NCBI GenBank assembly: GCA_002344065.1
Contig: DDTK01000008.1
Location: 1-64,000, forward strand
Direction of reading: 5' to 3'
DNA length: 64,000 nt
Source of the DNA: Flammeovirgaceae bacterium UBA2366
GTDB taxonomy: Bacteria > Bacteroidota > Bacteroidia > Cytophagales > Cyclobacteriaceae
In this document: positions 54,205 through 62,878 of the stretch, in pieces
Layout of the letters: each line of letters opens with the position of its first letter
Numbering within the stretch: position 1 is the stretch's first letter
Made by a program: the position numbers and the translations under genes
Notes under the pieces: model-generated
Told to the model about the DNA's origin: nothing
The model's database searches: none
Seen by the model: the letters and a program-made list of their open reading frames with translations, nothing else

Positions 54205-55134
54205 TCATTGTATAGGAAGACTGTACACCAATCGTAACGAAGTAATGAACCCATTATCAAAGTTTACATTTTTCGGTGTACGGTCATCACCAAAGCGAAC
54301 AACGCTTAAGCGAAAATCCATTTTCTCGCTCTCATCGTATTGTTCATAAACACGACTAAGCGAATAACCAAATCTAACCTCAATAAAAAAGTTACCCCTG
54401 GTATTCCATCGCGCGAATAACGTTTCATCAATGCTGTTACGTTCAACATAGTCGCCTTTGAACTCTGCCTGTCCCAGCTTATAGGTGGTAATAAATCCAA
54501 AATGACTAAAGCCTGCTGTTAGGTATTCGTTAACCTTATAATTGACCTTCAGGTTAATCGGCATTAATCCAACGATGCTCCATTTGTCATTGATCTGCCA
54601 ATCCAGATAAACCAGGGGTACAAGCAAAGGGCCAAATAACTCCTGATTGTACAAGGCACCATACCGCATCAGCAACCGATTGTGATAACGATGTTCATAC
54701 AAACCTATACCACCCAATTGCCAGTTCTTACTGTCGCTACCTTTAAAATCAGACATGTACCGGGGCACAGCCAACAATTGAAAGCCGTTGCGATCATTTA
54801 ATTTTTGTACAATACCCGTTTGTAAAATAATACCGTGCATACGCATAGCGGTCAGGTATTCCGTTGGCCTTACTTCCAGATCGTTTGTCACATTAAACCC
54901 TGAATAAGTAAAATCGTTGTACCAGATAGTCTTCTCATTGAATTTTATGGGAATTTTCAGGTTGATCAACAAGTTGCTCTCGGTTGCTTTTCCGTAAAGT
55001 GGTTGCTGATAAGCAGATGGCATACCCACCGCTCCACTTACAGTCAGTATATCGATACGGGATTGCCCGGATAGTTTCGTTGTAAATAATAAATAAAAAA
55101 CAATCAATAGACACATCAAAAATGTTCGCGTCAT
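54205..55134 (-). CDS. Predicted outer membrane or periplasmic beta protein, DUF6268-like
   Basis: 309 residues from the ATG at 55134 (MTRTFLMCLLIVFYLLF), giving a signal peptide ending SGQ. A longer reading to 55395 would run through repeat copy C and overlap the next gene, and is rejected. An ATG at 55116 is also possible. The mature part is rich in alternating strands (WYNDFTYSGFNV, GGIGLYEHRYHNRLLMRYGALYNQELFGP region, FFIEVRFGYSLSRVYEQYDE) and ends LVYSLPIQ, as in outer membrane barrels. Function unknown. The chosen start codon itself lies inside repeat copy C. Confidence 0.7.
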   Translation of the reverse strand: MTRTFLMCLLIVFYLLFTTKLSGQSRIDILTVSGAVGMPSAYQQPLYGKATESNLLINLKIPIKFNEKTIWYNDFTYSGFNVTNDLEVRPTEYLTAMRMHGIILQTGIVQKLNDRNGFQLLAVPRYMSDFKGSDSKNWQLGGIGLYEHRYHNRLLMRYGALYNQELFGPLLVPLVYLDWQINDKWSIVGLMPINLKVNYKVNEYLTAGFSHFGFITTYKLGQAEFKGDYVERNSIDETLFARWNTRGNFFIEVRFGYSLSRVYEQYDESEKMDFRLSVVRFGDDRTPKNVNFDNGFITSLRLVYSLPIQ

Positions 55135-55263
55135 TGCGAGTGTAAGGGTTTGAATGTATGGTGGCGTGAAGCAATCCCAGGCTTCATCAAAAGTCTTAAC
55201 TATAGTACTGGAAATTGACTCGTTATGTTTCGCAGTTTTCTGCAAGTCATTCCTCGCAATGAT
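55131..55263. repeat. Interspersed palindromic repeat, copy C, at a gene start
   Basis: Starts TCATTGCGAG and ends TTCCTCGCAATGATG; it has GAAGCAATCCC but is less symmetrical than copies A and B. Its left edge contains the ATG of the minus-strand gene (55134). Confidence 0.75.
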
Positions 55264-55316
55264 GTGATTATGATTTTTTGATTTTCCAGGGGATATATTT
55301 TTCATAGGAATAGCTT

Positions 55317-55799
55317 TTATCCCGCTCGTTTCAGAAAACCATCTAATCTTTTTTTTGTAGTAGCCTGCACTTTCTTCCTGAAGAAGGGAGTCCAACCTAA
55401 AAAAACACCGGTAAGTCCAAACGCCATGCGTGCCCAGCGGTAAAAATCAAATGAATCTTTATGTGATATTATCTTCCCATCCTTAAAATCAAATTTTGCA
55501 TCAATAACGTTGTGCACTTTTCTTCCCGTAAGCGAAAATGTATAATGTGCCTCCCATCGGCCAGAGCCTGCTTTTTCATCAGCCTGAATGTTACTGAACT
55601 CCAATTTCCAGTCGCCCGGATTTTTTTTCAGTGTATCAATTAACATCGTCCACATAGCGCCTACTTCCTTTCCTTTCAAATCAGGAAAAGCAGGATCGGA
55701 AAATTTTACTTCCGGATGATAGCTGGCTTTCATGCCCTCCGCATCAAGCTGTTGGAAACTGGTGTAGAATTTCCGGATCAGTTCTTCGTTTTTATGCAT
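55317..55799 (-). CDS. NTF2/SnoaL-like fold protein
   Basis: 160 residues. Begins MHKNEELIRKFYTSFQQLDAEGMKASYHPEVKFSDP-like sequence typical of the SnoaL_2 branch, with the cone-shaped fold's ending strands (VIDAKFDFKDGKIISHKDSF). Such proteins may be small enzymes or ligand binders; no catalytic set can be assigned. The C-terminal RWARMAFGLTG...FRKKVQATTKKRLDGF is an added basic helix. Confidence 0.82.
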   Translation of the reverse strand: MHKNEELIRKFYTSFQQLDAEGMKASYHPEVKFSDPAFPDLKGKEVGAMWTMLIDTLKKNPGDWKLEFSNIQADEKAGSGRWEAHYTFSLTGRKVHNVIDAKFDFKDGKIISHKDSFDFYRWARMAFGLTGVFLGWTPFFRKKVQATTKKRLDGFLKRAG

Positions 55800-55888
55800 A
55801 CAGTAAAGTTATTGATTGCCCCAAATCAGTGTTAACACAAATCAACCAGAAATTATAATGTTTTGATAAACTATAAGTCAATGATCTC

Positions 55889-55912
55889 GTGGACTGTGTC
55901 GACACAGACCAC
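55889..55912. repeat. 24-bp near-perfect palindrome
   Basis: GTGGACTGTGTC and GACACAGACCAC are adjacent complements with a single mismatched pair. GGTCTGTGCCCTCA at 55966-55979 and GGTCTGTGCGCTCA at 47824-47837 may be pieces of the same family. No gene in 55800-55998. Confidence 0.65.
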
Positions 55913-55998
55913 TAAGAAGAAACCACTTGATAGTCTGAGCATAGTTGAAGGCTGACGGTCCTAACCATGGTCTGTGCCCTCACATAACTTCCTTTCAC

Positions 55999-56469
55999 CT
56001 ACAATGCCTTAATAAAATACCAGCCCATCACAAAACATGCGATCAACTTAATCAAGGTACTGAAAACAAAACCAATAAACGAACCAATGGCTGCTTTCAA
56101 GGCTTTATCCGATTGTTCGGTTGCCATCAGCTCGCCCACAAATGCTCCTATGAATGGCCCCATAATAATACCTAATGGCCCAAACCATAAACCGGCAATC
56201 AGGCCAATCGCACAACCCCACATACCATATTTACTACCACCAAATTTTTTCGTTCCATAAATCGGAACAGCATAATCGAGTATGGCGATGATAATCACGA
56301 TCACTAACCATATCAGTAAAAACTTAATTGTAAATGCCGATTGTTCCCGCAATTGAAGGATAAGTAATCCTACAAAACTAAGTGGCGGGCCGGGCAACAG
56401 CGGAACCACACTGCCCACCATTCCGGCAATCATAAATCCACAGGCAACAACCGTCCAGAGTAAATCCAT
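55999..56469 (-). CDS. DUF456 family membrane protein
   Basis: 156 residues, with four or five helices. The paired glycine-rich motifs are present: GPPLSFVGLLIL and GPFIGAFVGEL, and FGGSKYGMWGCAIGLIAG lies between them. Function unknown. It diverges from the ribonucleotide reductase gene. Confidence 0.88.
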   Translation of the reverse strand: MDLLWTVVACGFMIAGMVGSVVPLLPGPPLSFVGLLILQLREQSAFTIKFLLIWLVIVIIIAILDYAVPIYGTKKFGGSKYGMWGCAIGLIAGLWFGPLGIIMGPFIGAFVGELMATEQSDKALKAAIGSFIGFVFSTLIKLIACFVMGWYFIKAL

Positions 56470-56504
56470 AGCAGCATTGAAAATACGGAAATTTTTTCTG
56501 GATT

Positions 56505-56548
56505 ATGATTTAAGTCATAGCATTCACGTATCAAGCCAACTACATTTC
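56505..56548 (+). promoter_or_regulatory. FNR/FixK-like operator and promoter of the class II ribonucleotide reductase
   Basis: ATGATTTAAGTCAT (56505-56518) contains TGA-N6-TCA. TACATTTC (56541-56548), one base from TAnnTTTG, starts exactly 29.5 bp from the centre. The gene starts at 56575. Core bases are nearly the same as in the osmC site (TGACTTAAGTCA). Confidence 0.65.
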
Positions 56549-56574
56549 ATATCATTTTTTAACCGCTCTACATT

Positions 56575-58425
56575 ATGGAACTCAATCAACAAATACTCAG
56601 CGATTTAATTATTTATATGAAATATGCCCGTTACCTGCCCGAACTTAAGCGCAGGGAAACTTGGGATGAAATCTGTGACCGCTACCAGCACATGATGGTT
56701 GAGAAATATCCTTTTCAATACCATGAAATTATTGATGTGATGAAATGGGTGCGGCAGAAAAAGGTATTGCCGTCTATGCGCGCCATGCAGTTTGCCGGTA
56801 CTGCCATTGCCCGAAATAATTCACGCATATACAATTGTGCTTATCTTCCTGTTGATGATATCCGTGCTTTTTCAGAAACTATGTTTTTGTTGTTGGGCGG
56901 TACGGGTGTTGGCTATTCCGTTCAATATCATCATGTGGAAAAATTACCGCCTGTTCAAAAGGCAGAGAAACACAGAAGATTTTTAGTGGGTGATAGCCTG
57001 GAAGGCTGGGCCGATGCTGTGAAGGTTTTGTTGAAAGGATATTTCGGTATAAGTGAATACATTCCGGAGTTCGATTATTCCGACATCCGTCCGAAAGGCG
57101 CGCGTCTGGTAACAGCCGGTGGCAAAGCACCCGGACCTGAGCCGCTCAAAATTTGTATCGCGCACGTTCAAGCCTTGCTCGATCGAAAAGAGAACGGTGA
57201 AAAACTTACTCCCCTTGAATGCCACGACTTGATGTGTCACCTGGCCAATGCCGTATTGGCCGGTGGTATACGAAGATCAGCTATGATTTCACTCTTCTCC
57301 CATGGTGATGAAGAAATGCTCACCTGCAAATACGGCAACTGGTGGGAGTTGAATGAACAACGCGGGCGTGCCAATAACTCGGTAGTGTTGAAACGCGATA
57401 TCATCACACAAGGGGAATTTTTTGATCTATGGAAAAAAATTGAACTCTCCGGCTCCGGTGAACCGGGATTTTATTTCACCAACGATACCGACTGGGGGAC
57501 AAACCCGTGTTGTGAAATTGCCCTTCGGCCATTTCAATTTTGTAACCTGTGCGAGGTAAACGTGTCAGATGTGTATACACAAGATGAACTCAATGAACGT
57601 GCGCGTGCGGCCTCTTACCTGGGTACACTACAGGCCGGCTTTACCAATTTTCATTATTTACGTGAAGTGTGGAAAACCACCACCGAACAAGATGCACTTA
57701 TTGGGGTGGGCATGACCGGTATTGCCAGCGGAGCGGTTCAAAAACTGGATTTAATTGAAGCCGCGCAAGAAGTTAAGAAAGTTAACCTTGAAGTTTCCGC
57801 AAAAATCGGGATACAGTTTGCCGCACGCACCACCACCATTAAACCTTCGGGCACATCATCACTGGTGTTGGGCACTTCCTCCGGTATCCATGCCTGGCAT
57901 AACGATTACTACATCAGGCGCATACGCATCGGAAAAAATGAAGCCTTATACGAATACCTGCGCATAGCCCATCCCGAATTACTGGAAGACGATCAGCTTA
58001 ACAGCAAGCAGGCCATTATCTGCATTCCGCAAAAAGCACCGAAAGGAAGTATCCTTCGAACAGAAGATGTGATGCAACTGCTGGAACGGATTAGAAAATT
58101 CAATGAGGACTGGGTACGCAAAGGATTCAGAAGAGGAAGCAATACCAATAATGTTTCGGCCACAGTTTCTATTGAAGATGGAGACTGGCAGAAGGTTGGC
58201 GAATGGATGTGGGCGAACAAAGCCTCCTATAACGGCTTAAGTGTTTTACCTTTTGATACCGGCAACTACAAACAAGCACCCTTTGAGGATATTACCCGGG
58301 AGAAATTCAGTGAACTGGAGAAAAGCCTGAAAGCCATCGACCTTACCCATGTTTATGAAACGGATGACGAAACCGATCACAAAGCAGAGGCGGCTTGTGC
58401 CGGTGGGGCGTGCCAGGTTGTGTAG
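56575..58425 (+). CDS. nrdJ: Adenosylcobalamin-dependent (class II) ribonucleotide reductase
   Basis: 616 residues, monomeric RTPR type. Key cysteines match Lactobacillus RTPR: C88 (RIYNCAYL), C312 (TNPCCEI, the thiyl radical position), C323 eleven residues later (FQFCNL), and the C-terminal redox pair C608/C613 in CAGGACQVV. PSGTSS is also present. It makes deoxynucleotides without needing oxygen. It is about 120 residues shorter than the Lactobacillus enzyme, probably lacking part of an inserted domain. The upstream operator suggests induction at low oxygen. Confidence 0.88.
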   Translation: MELNQQILSDLIIYMKYARYLPELKRRETWDEICDRYQHMMVEKYPFQYHEIIDVMKWVRQKKVLPSMRAMQFAGTAIARNNSRIYNCAYLPVDDIRAFSETMFLLLGGTGVGYSVQYHHVEKLPPVQKAEKHRRFLVGDSLEGWADAVKVLLKGYFGISEYIPEFDYSDIRPKGARLVTAGGKAPGPEPLKICIAHVQALLDRKENGEKLTPLECHDLMCHLANAVLAGGIRRSAMISLFSHGDEEMLTCKYGNWWELNEQRGRANNSVVLKRDIITQGEFFDLWKKIELSGSGEPGFYFTNDTDWGTNPCCEIALRPFQFCNLCEVNVSDVYTQDELNERARAASYLGTLQAGFTNFHYLREVWKTTTEQDALIGVGMTGIASGAVQKLDLIEAAQEVKKVNLEVSAKIGIQFAARTTTIKPSGTSSLVLGTSSGIHAWHNDYYIRRIRIGKNEALYEYLRIAHPELLEDDQLNSKQAIICIPQKAPKGSILRTEDVMQLLERIRKFNEDWVRKGFRRGSNTNNVSATVSIEDGDWQKVGEWMWANKASYNGLSVLPFDTGNYKQAPFEDITREKFSELEKSLKAIDLTHVYETDDETDHKAEAACAGGACQVV

Positions 58426-58540
58426 ATGTAAAAAGCAAGACGTAAGTAGTAAGACTTAAGATTTAACGAATGGGTATCGCCAGAGAACCACTATAAACAC
58501 AGCCTGCCCTAAATAGACTCTTATTTATCAGCTAACGCGC

Positions 58541-58584
58541 TGACTTTCATCATGGAATGAAGCTGAGGATTTTGGGTACTTATA
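58541..58584 (+). promoter_or_regulatory. TGA-N6-TCA operator candidate of the second korAB pair
   Basis: TGACTTTCATCA at 58541-58552. TACTTATA (58577-58584), two bases from TAnnTTTG, starts 30.5 bp from its centre, one base off the common spacing. korA2 starts at 58608. Confidence 0.4.
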
Positions 58585-58607
58585 TCCCATAACTTACCAA
58601 AATTGCC

Positions 58608-60497
58608 ATGAGTAAATTAACAGAGCACCTGGAGGAAGTCACCATTCGTTTTGCGGGCGACTCCGGAGACGGAATGCAGTTGGTTGGAACACAATTTTCA
58701 GACACTTCGGGCTTTGCCGGAAATGAAGTTAATACGTTTCCCGATTATCCTTCTGAAATACGTGCCCCGGAAGGAACCCTTTATGGCGTCAGTGCTTTTC
58801 AGATTCACTTTGGCACGCGCAACATTAACACCACGGGCGATTTTGTAGATGTATTGGTGGCTATGAATGCTGCTTCATTAAAAGTTAACATCGCCAACCT
58901 GCGCGATCAGGGGATCATCATCCTCAATACTGAAGGGTTTGATGCCCGCAATCTGAAACTTGCCGGCTACACAACCAATCCAATAGAAGACGGAAGTTTG
59001 CAAAAATATCATGTAGTTGCAATCGACATGGCGAAGGAACTAAAGAAAGGATTTATTGAACTTGATGTTCCATCCAAATTAATTCAACGAACAAAAAATT
59101 TATTTGCACTGGGCATTACCTATTGGTTGTTCAACCGGCCGCTAGAAGCAACCGTGAGCTGGATAAATAAAAAATTCAAGGGAAAAGAAGATGTTATTCT
59201 GGCCAACGTTCATTCGCTGCAAGCGGGCTGGAACTTCGCAGAGAAAAATGAAGATTTCAAAAAACAATACATTATTGATAAATCTCAATTAGCACCCGGC
59301 AAATACCGAAACATTACCGGAAATCAGGCGGTGGCGTTGGGCCTGGTGGTGGCGGCTACAAAAGCACATCTTCCGTTATTTCTGGGATCCTATCCAATAA
59401 CACCCGCTACTGATATTTTACATGCCCTTTCAGGTTATAAAAAATATGGTGTAAAACATTTACAAGCCGAAGATGAAATTGCCGGTATTACAAGTGCTAT
59501 TGGTGCAGCATTTGGCGGAAGCCTGGCTGCCACCACTACCAGTGGCCCCGGCCTCTCACTAAAAACAGAAGCAATCGGATTAGCGGTTATGACAGAGCTT
59601 CCATTAGTGATTGTTGATGTTCAACGCGCTGGTCCCTCAACAGGCCTCCCAACAAAACCAGAACAAAGTGATTTAATGCAGGCGATGTATGGACGCCACG
59701 GTGAAGCACCTTTGCCCGTACTCGCTGCGGCCAGTTCATCTGATTGTTTTAACATGACAGTAGAAGCTGCACGGATTGCTTTGAAATACATGACACCGGT
59801 TATATTGTTGACAGACGGTTACATCGGACAAGCATCGGAACCATGGCAAATACCCGACATAAAATCATTGCCCGATATTACTCCTCAGTTCGCATCTGAT
59901 CCGGCAACATTCAAACCTTATCTGCGCAAGGCGGAAACCCTGTGCAGACAATGGGCAATACCGGGTATGCAGGGAATGGAGCACCGCATTGGTGGATTGG
60001 AAAAAGAAGATGGCAGTGGTGTTGTAAGCCACGATGCACTGAACCACCAGAAGATGACCGAACTCAGACAAAAGAAAGTTGATGGCATAGCCAATGATAT
60101 TCCCGAATTAAAAGTTATCGGAGACAGCGAAGGCGATTTACTTTTACTAAGCTGGGGAAGTACGTATGGCGCTGCTAAAACAGCCGTAGAAAAATTAAAA
60201 GGAGATGGTCACAACATTTCCTTTGCGCACCTGCGTTACCTTAATCCGTTCCCAAAAAATTTAGGCGATGTGCTCCATCGGTTTGAGCGCGTTGTGATTC
60301 CGGAATTAAATATGGGACAGTTAAAGAACCTGATTCAGGCAAAATACCTGAAATCTGTTATCGGCATTAATAAAGTTCAGGGCAAACCATTTAAGTCAAT
60401 TGAGTTAGAGGAGAAAATTAAAATGCTGTTGAGTCTTGAAAATCTTAATCGCTGGAAAGCGAATAAAGGTGAAGTAGATATTCCTGTTGACCTGTAA
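58608..60497 (+). CDS. korA: 2-oxoacid:ferredoxin oxidoreductase, fused gamma-alpha subunit (second copy)
   Basis: 629 residues, same layout as the copy at 9462: gamma domain starting VTIRFAGDSGDGMQLVG, then alpha domain with LGSYPITPATDILHALS, LQAEDEIAGITSAIGAA and TTTSGPGLSLKTEA. The two copies differ throughout, with GRHGEAP here against GRNSESP in the first, and may prefer different 2-oxoacids. KorB2 begins 100 bp later. It follows the class II reductase gene by 182 bp. Confidence 0.92.
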   Translation: MSKLTEHLEEVTIRFAGDSGDGMQLVGTQFSDTSGFAGNEVNTFPDYPSEIRAPEGTLYGVSAFQIHFGTRNINTTGDFVDVLVAMNAASLKVNIANLRDQGIIILNTEGFDARNLKLAGYTTNPIEDGSLQKYHVVAIDMAKELKKGFIELDVPSKLIQRTKNLFALGITYWLFNRPLEATVSWINKKFKGKEDVILANVHSLQAGWNFAEKNEDFKKQYIIDKSQLAPGKYRNITGNQAVALGLVVAATKAHLPLFLGSYPITPATDILHALSGYKKYGVKHLQAEDEIAGITSAIGAAFGGSLAATTTSGPGLSLKTEAIGLAVMTELPLVIVDVQRAGPSTGLPTKPEQSDLMQAMYGRHGEAPLPVLAAASSSDCFNMTVEAARIALKYMTPVILLTDGYIGQASEPWQIPDIKSLPDITPQFASDPATFKPYLRKAETLCRQWAIPGMQGMEHRIGGLEKEDGSGVVSHDALNHQKMTELRQKKVDGIANDIPELKVIGDSEGDLLLLSWGSTYGAAKTAVEKLKGDGHNISFAHLRYLNPFPKNLGDVLHRFERVVIPELNMGQLKNLIQAKYLKSVIGINKVQGKPFKSIELEEKIKMLLSLENLNRWKANKGEVDIPVDL

Positions 60498-60597
60498 AAA
60501 AACCGCCATGCTAAAATGGCCATTAAAATATATTACTCCCGGAAAGATGATGGTATCCGCCATTGCATCTGACCTTAAACAAAAAGAATACTAACAA

Positions 60598-61644
60598 ATG
60601 AAAACACTAATTGACGATATACTGCAAAAGCCTCACGCTGGCGAAATGCAATACACCTCAAAAGATTTTAAACCCGATGTTGATGTACGGTGGTGCGCAG
60701 GGTGTGGCGCCATTTCGGTGCTTTCACCGGCACAGCGCCTGATGCCCGACTTAGGAATACCAAAAGAAAAAATTGTTTTTATTTCAGGTATTGGGTGTTC
60801 CGGCAGATTTCCATACTACATGGATACATATGGCTTTCATGGCATACACGGAAGAGCATTGCCCATTGCCAGCGGCTTAAAAATTGCCCGCCCCGATTTA
60901 AGTGTGTGGATAGTTACCGGTGATGGCGACAACATGAGTATTGGCGGAAACCATTTTATCCATGCTTGCCGCAGAAATGTTGATATGAATGTACTCATGT
61001 TTAACAACGAAGTGTACAGTTTAACTAAGGGTCAGTACTCTCCCACTTCGCATCGCGGACAAATAACCAAATCATCTCCGTTAGGCGCGCTTGACGATCC
61101 GTTTAATCCTGTCGCACTGGCCTTAGGTGCAAGCGCTTCGTTTGTAGCCCGCGGTCATGATAAAGACCGTGCACAACTTCAACAGCTGTTACAAAAAGCC
61201 CATCAGCACAAAGGTTTTTCATTTGTGGAAATCTACACCAACTGCCGGATCTTTAACGATGGCGCATTTGATTTATATACGAATGCAGAAACCCGCGAAG
61301 AACATACTGTCTGGTTAGAGCACGGTATGCCTTTACTGTTCGGAAAGAAAAAGGATAAAGGCATTAAACTGGATGGGTTTAAACCCACCATTATCAATCT
61401 GAACGAAAATGGTAACAGCATTAACGATGTGTTAGTACACAATGAACAGGATTCAACGCTTGCTTTTATCCTTGCTAACATGACTTACTCCGAAGAACTT
61501 CCACGTCCTATGGGAACCTTACAAAACCTCGAACGGAGTTCATATGAAGAGCGTGTGGTGAAGCAAATTGAAGATGAAGTGAATCTTAAAGGAGAGGGCA
61601 ACCTTGAATCTCTATTATTAGGAGAAAGTCACTGGACGATTTAA
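60598..61644 (+). CDS. korB: 2-oxoacid:ferredoxin oxidoreductase, beta subunit (second copy)
   Basis: 348 residues. WCAGCGAISVL replaces WCPGCGDYSIL of the first copy; the TPP/Mg motif reads GDGDNMSIGGNHFIHACRRN, and FISGIGCSGRFPYYM carries a further cluster cysteine. It pairs with the gamma-alpha subunit upstream. Reduced ferredoxin from this pair could feed the Rnf complex encoded a little further on. Confidence 0.93.
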   Translation: MKTLIDDILQKPHAGEMQYTSKDFKPDVDVRWCAGCGAISVLSPAQRLMPDLGIPKEKIVFISGIGCSGRFPYYMDTYGFHGIHGRALPIASGLKIARPDLSVWIVTGDGDNMSIGGNHFIHACRRNVDMNVLMFNNEVYSLTKGQYSPTSHRGQITKSSPLGALDDPFNPVALALGASASFVARGHDKDRAQLQQLLQKAHQHKGFSFVEIYTNCRIFNDGAFDLYTNAETREEHTVWLEHGMPLLFGKKKDKGIKLDGFKPTIINLNENGNSINDVLVHNEQDSTLAFILANMTYSEELPRPMGTLQNLERSSYEERVVKQIEDEVNLKGEGNLESLLLGESHWTI

Positions 61645-61677
61645 TATACAAACCCATTCCAGGCAAGCATTATCTCA

Positions 61678-62280
61678 CTGTCACACCGAGCAGCGAGGTG
61701 TCTTTATAATACTCAAGCAACAGTTTAATCAAAGATGCCTCGTACCTCGGCATGACAATAGTAGCGCAAACATCCCCTCACACTCCGACAAAACAAAAGA
61801 AGTACAACCATAACCCCGCTGTCATACCGAGCAGCGAGGTGTCTTTATAATACTCAAGCAACAATTTAATCAAAGATGCCTCGTACCTCGGCATGACAAT
61901 AGTAGCGCAAACATCCCCTCACACTCCGACAAAACAAAAGAAATACAAGCATACCCCCTGTCACACCGAGCAGCGAGGTGTCTTTATAATACTCAAGCAA
62001 CAATTTAATCAAAGATGCCTCGTACCTCGGCATGACAATAGTAGACCAAACATCCCCTCACACTCCGACAAAACAAAAGAAATACAAGCATACCCCCCCT
62101 GTCACACCGAGGAACGAGGTGTCTTTATAATACTCAAGCAACAGTTTAATCAAAGATGCCTCATACCTCGGCATGACAATAGAAAACACATGCATCACCT
62201 TACTGCCACACCGAGGAACGAGGTGTCTTTGCAAACTCATACGAAACAGTGAATCAAAGATGCCTCGTACCTCGGCATAA
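61678..62280. repeat. Five-copy tandem array of a 139-141-bp palindromic unit
   Basis: Units start at 61678, 61819, 61958, 62099 and 62203. Each contains an 86-bp core from CTGTCACACCGAG...CGAGGTGTCTTT to AAAGATGCCTCG...CTCGGCATGACA whose halves are imperfect complements, plus a spacer with CATCCCCTCACACTCCGAC. Unit 4 has a shorter spacer and unit 5 lacks the spacer. The array fills the 652-bp gap between korB2 and rnfA, two convergent genes. No gene is seen in it. Confidence 0.9.
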
Positions 62281-62296
62281 TAAAAGAAGAGGATTA

Positions 62297-62869
62297 TTAA
62301 ACCAATCCGGCAAATCCCATAAACGCCATGGAAAGAATGCTGGCCGTGATCAACGCTGCCGGCACACCTTGCATGTACTCAGGTAAGTCGGCTGTGTCCA
62401 ACTGCTCGCGTAAGCTTGAAAAAATAATAATCGCCAACATAAAACCTAATCCATTGGCAACCGCAAACACCACACTTTTAATCAGGTTAAACTCCTGTTG
62501 GATCACCAGAATGGCAACACCCAGTATCGCACAGTTCGTGGTAATCAGCGGAAGGTAAACACCCAAAGCCTGGTACAACTCCGGGCTTACTTTTTTCATA
62601 ATGATCTCCACCACCTGCACCAGAAAAGCGATCACCAAAATATAGGTTACGGTTTGCATGTAGCCAATGTTGAAGGGTATTAACAAATAATGCTGAACGA
62701 GGTAGGTAATAATGGTGGCAATGGTTATCACAAAGATTACGGCTGCACCCATGCCCACAGCGGTGGATGTATTTTTTGAAACACCCAAAAACGGGCAGAT
62801 ACCCAAAAATTTAGCCAACACTATATTATTAATGAATATGGCTGAAATAATGATGATGAGATAATCCAT
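62297..62869 (-). CDS. rnfA: Rnf complex subunit A
   Basis: 190 residues with six helices. NNIVLAKFLGICPFLGVSKN at the N-terminus and LPLITTNCAILGVAIL further on are RnfA signatures; the cysteines are thought to hold a membrane [2Fe-2S] cluster with RnfE. Rnf couples ferredoxin oxidation to NAD reduction with ion pumping. It follows rnfE by 9 bp and is last in the operon. Confidence 0.94.
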   Translation of the reverse strand: MDYLIIIISAIFINNIVLAKFLGICPFLGVSKNTSTAVGMGAAVIFVITIATIITYLVQHYLLIPFNIGYMQTVTYILVIAFLVQVVEIIMKKVSPELYQALGVYLPLITTNCAILGVAILVIQQEFNLIKSVVFAVANGLGFMLAIIIFSSLREQLDTADLPEYMQGVPAALITASILSMAFMGFAGLV

Positions 62870-62878
62870 ACTAAAGCA

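Noticed and set aside
55135..55395. N-terminal extension of the DUF6268-like gene
   Set aside because: It would run through repeat copy C, overlap the next gene, and hide the signal peptide.
61893..62252. 119-residue ORF in the repeat array
   Set aside because: It is a translation of the tandem repeat; residues repeat with the unit.
61678..62280. CRISPR array
   Set aside because: Units are about 140 bp with near-identical spacers and internal palindromes, and no cas genes are present.
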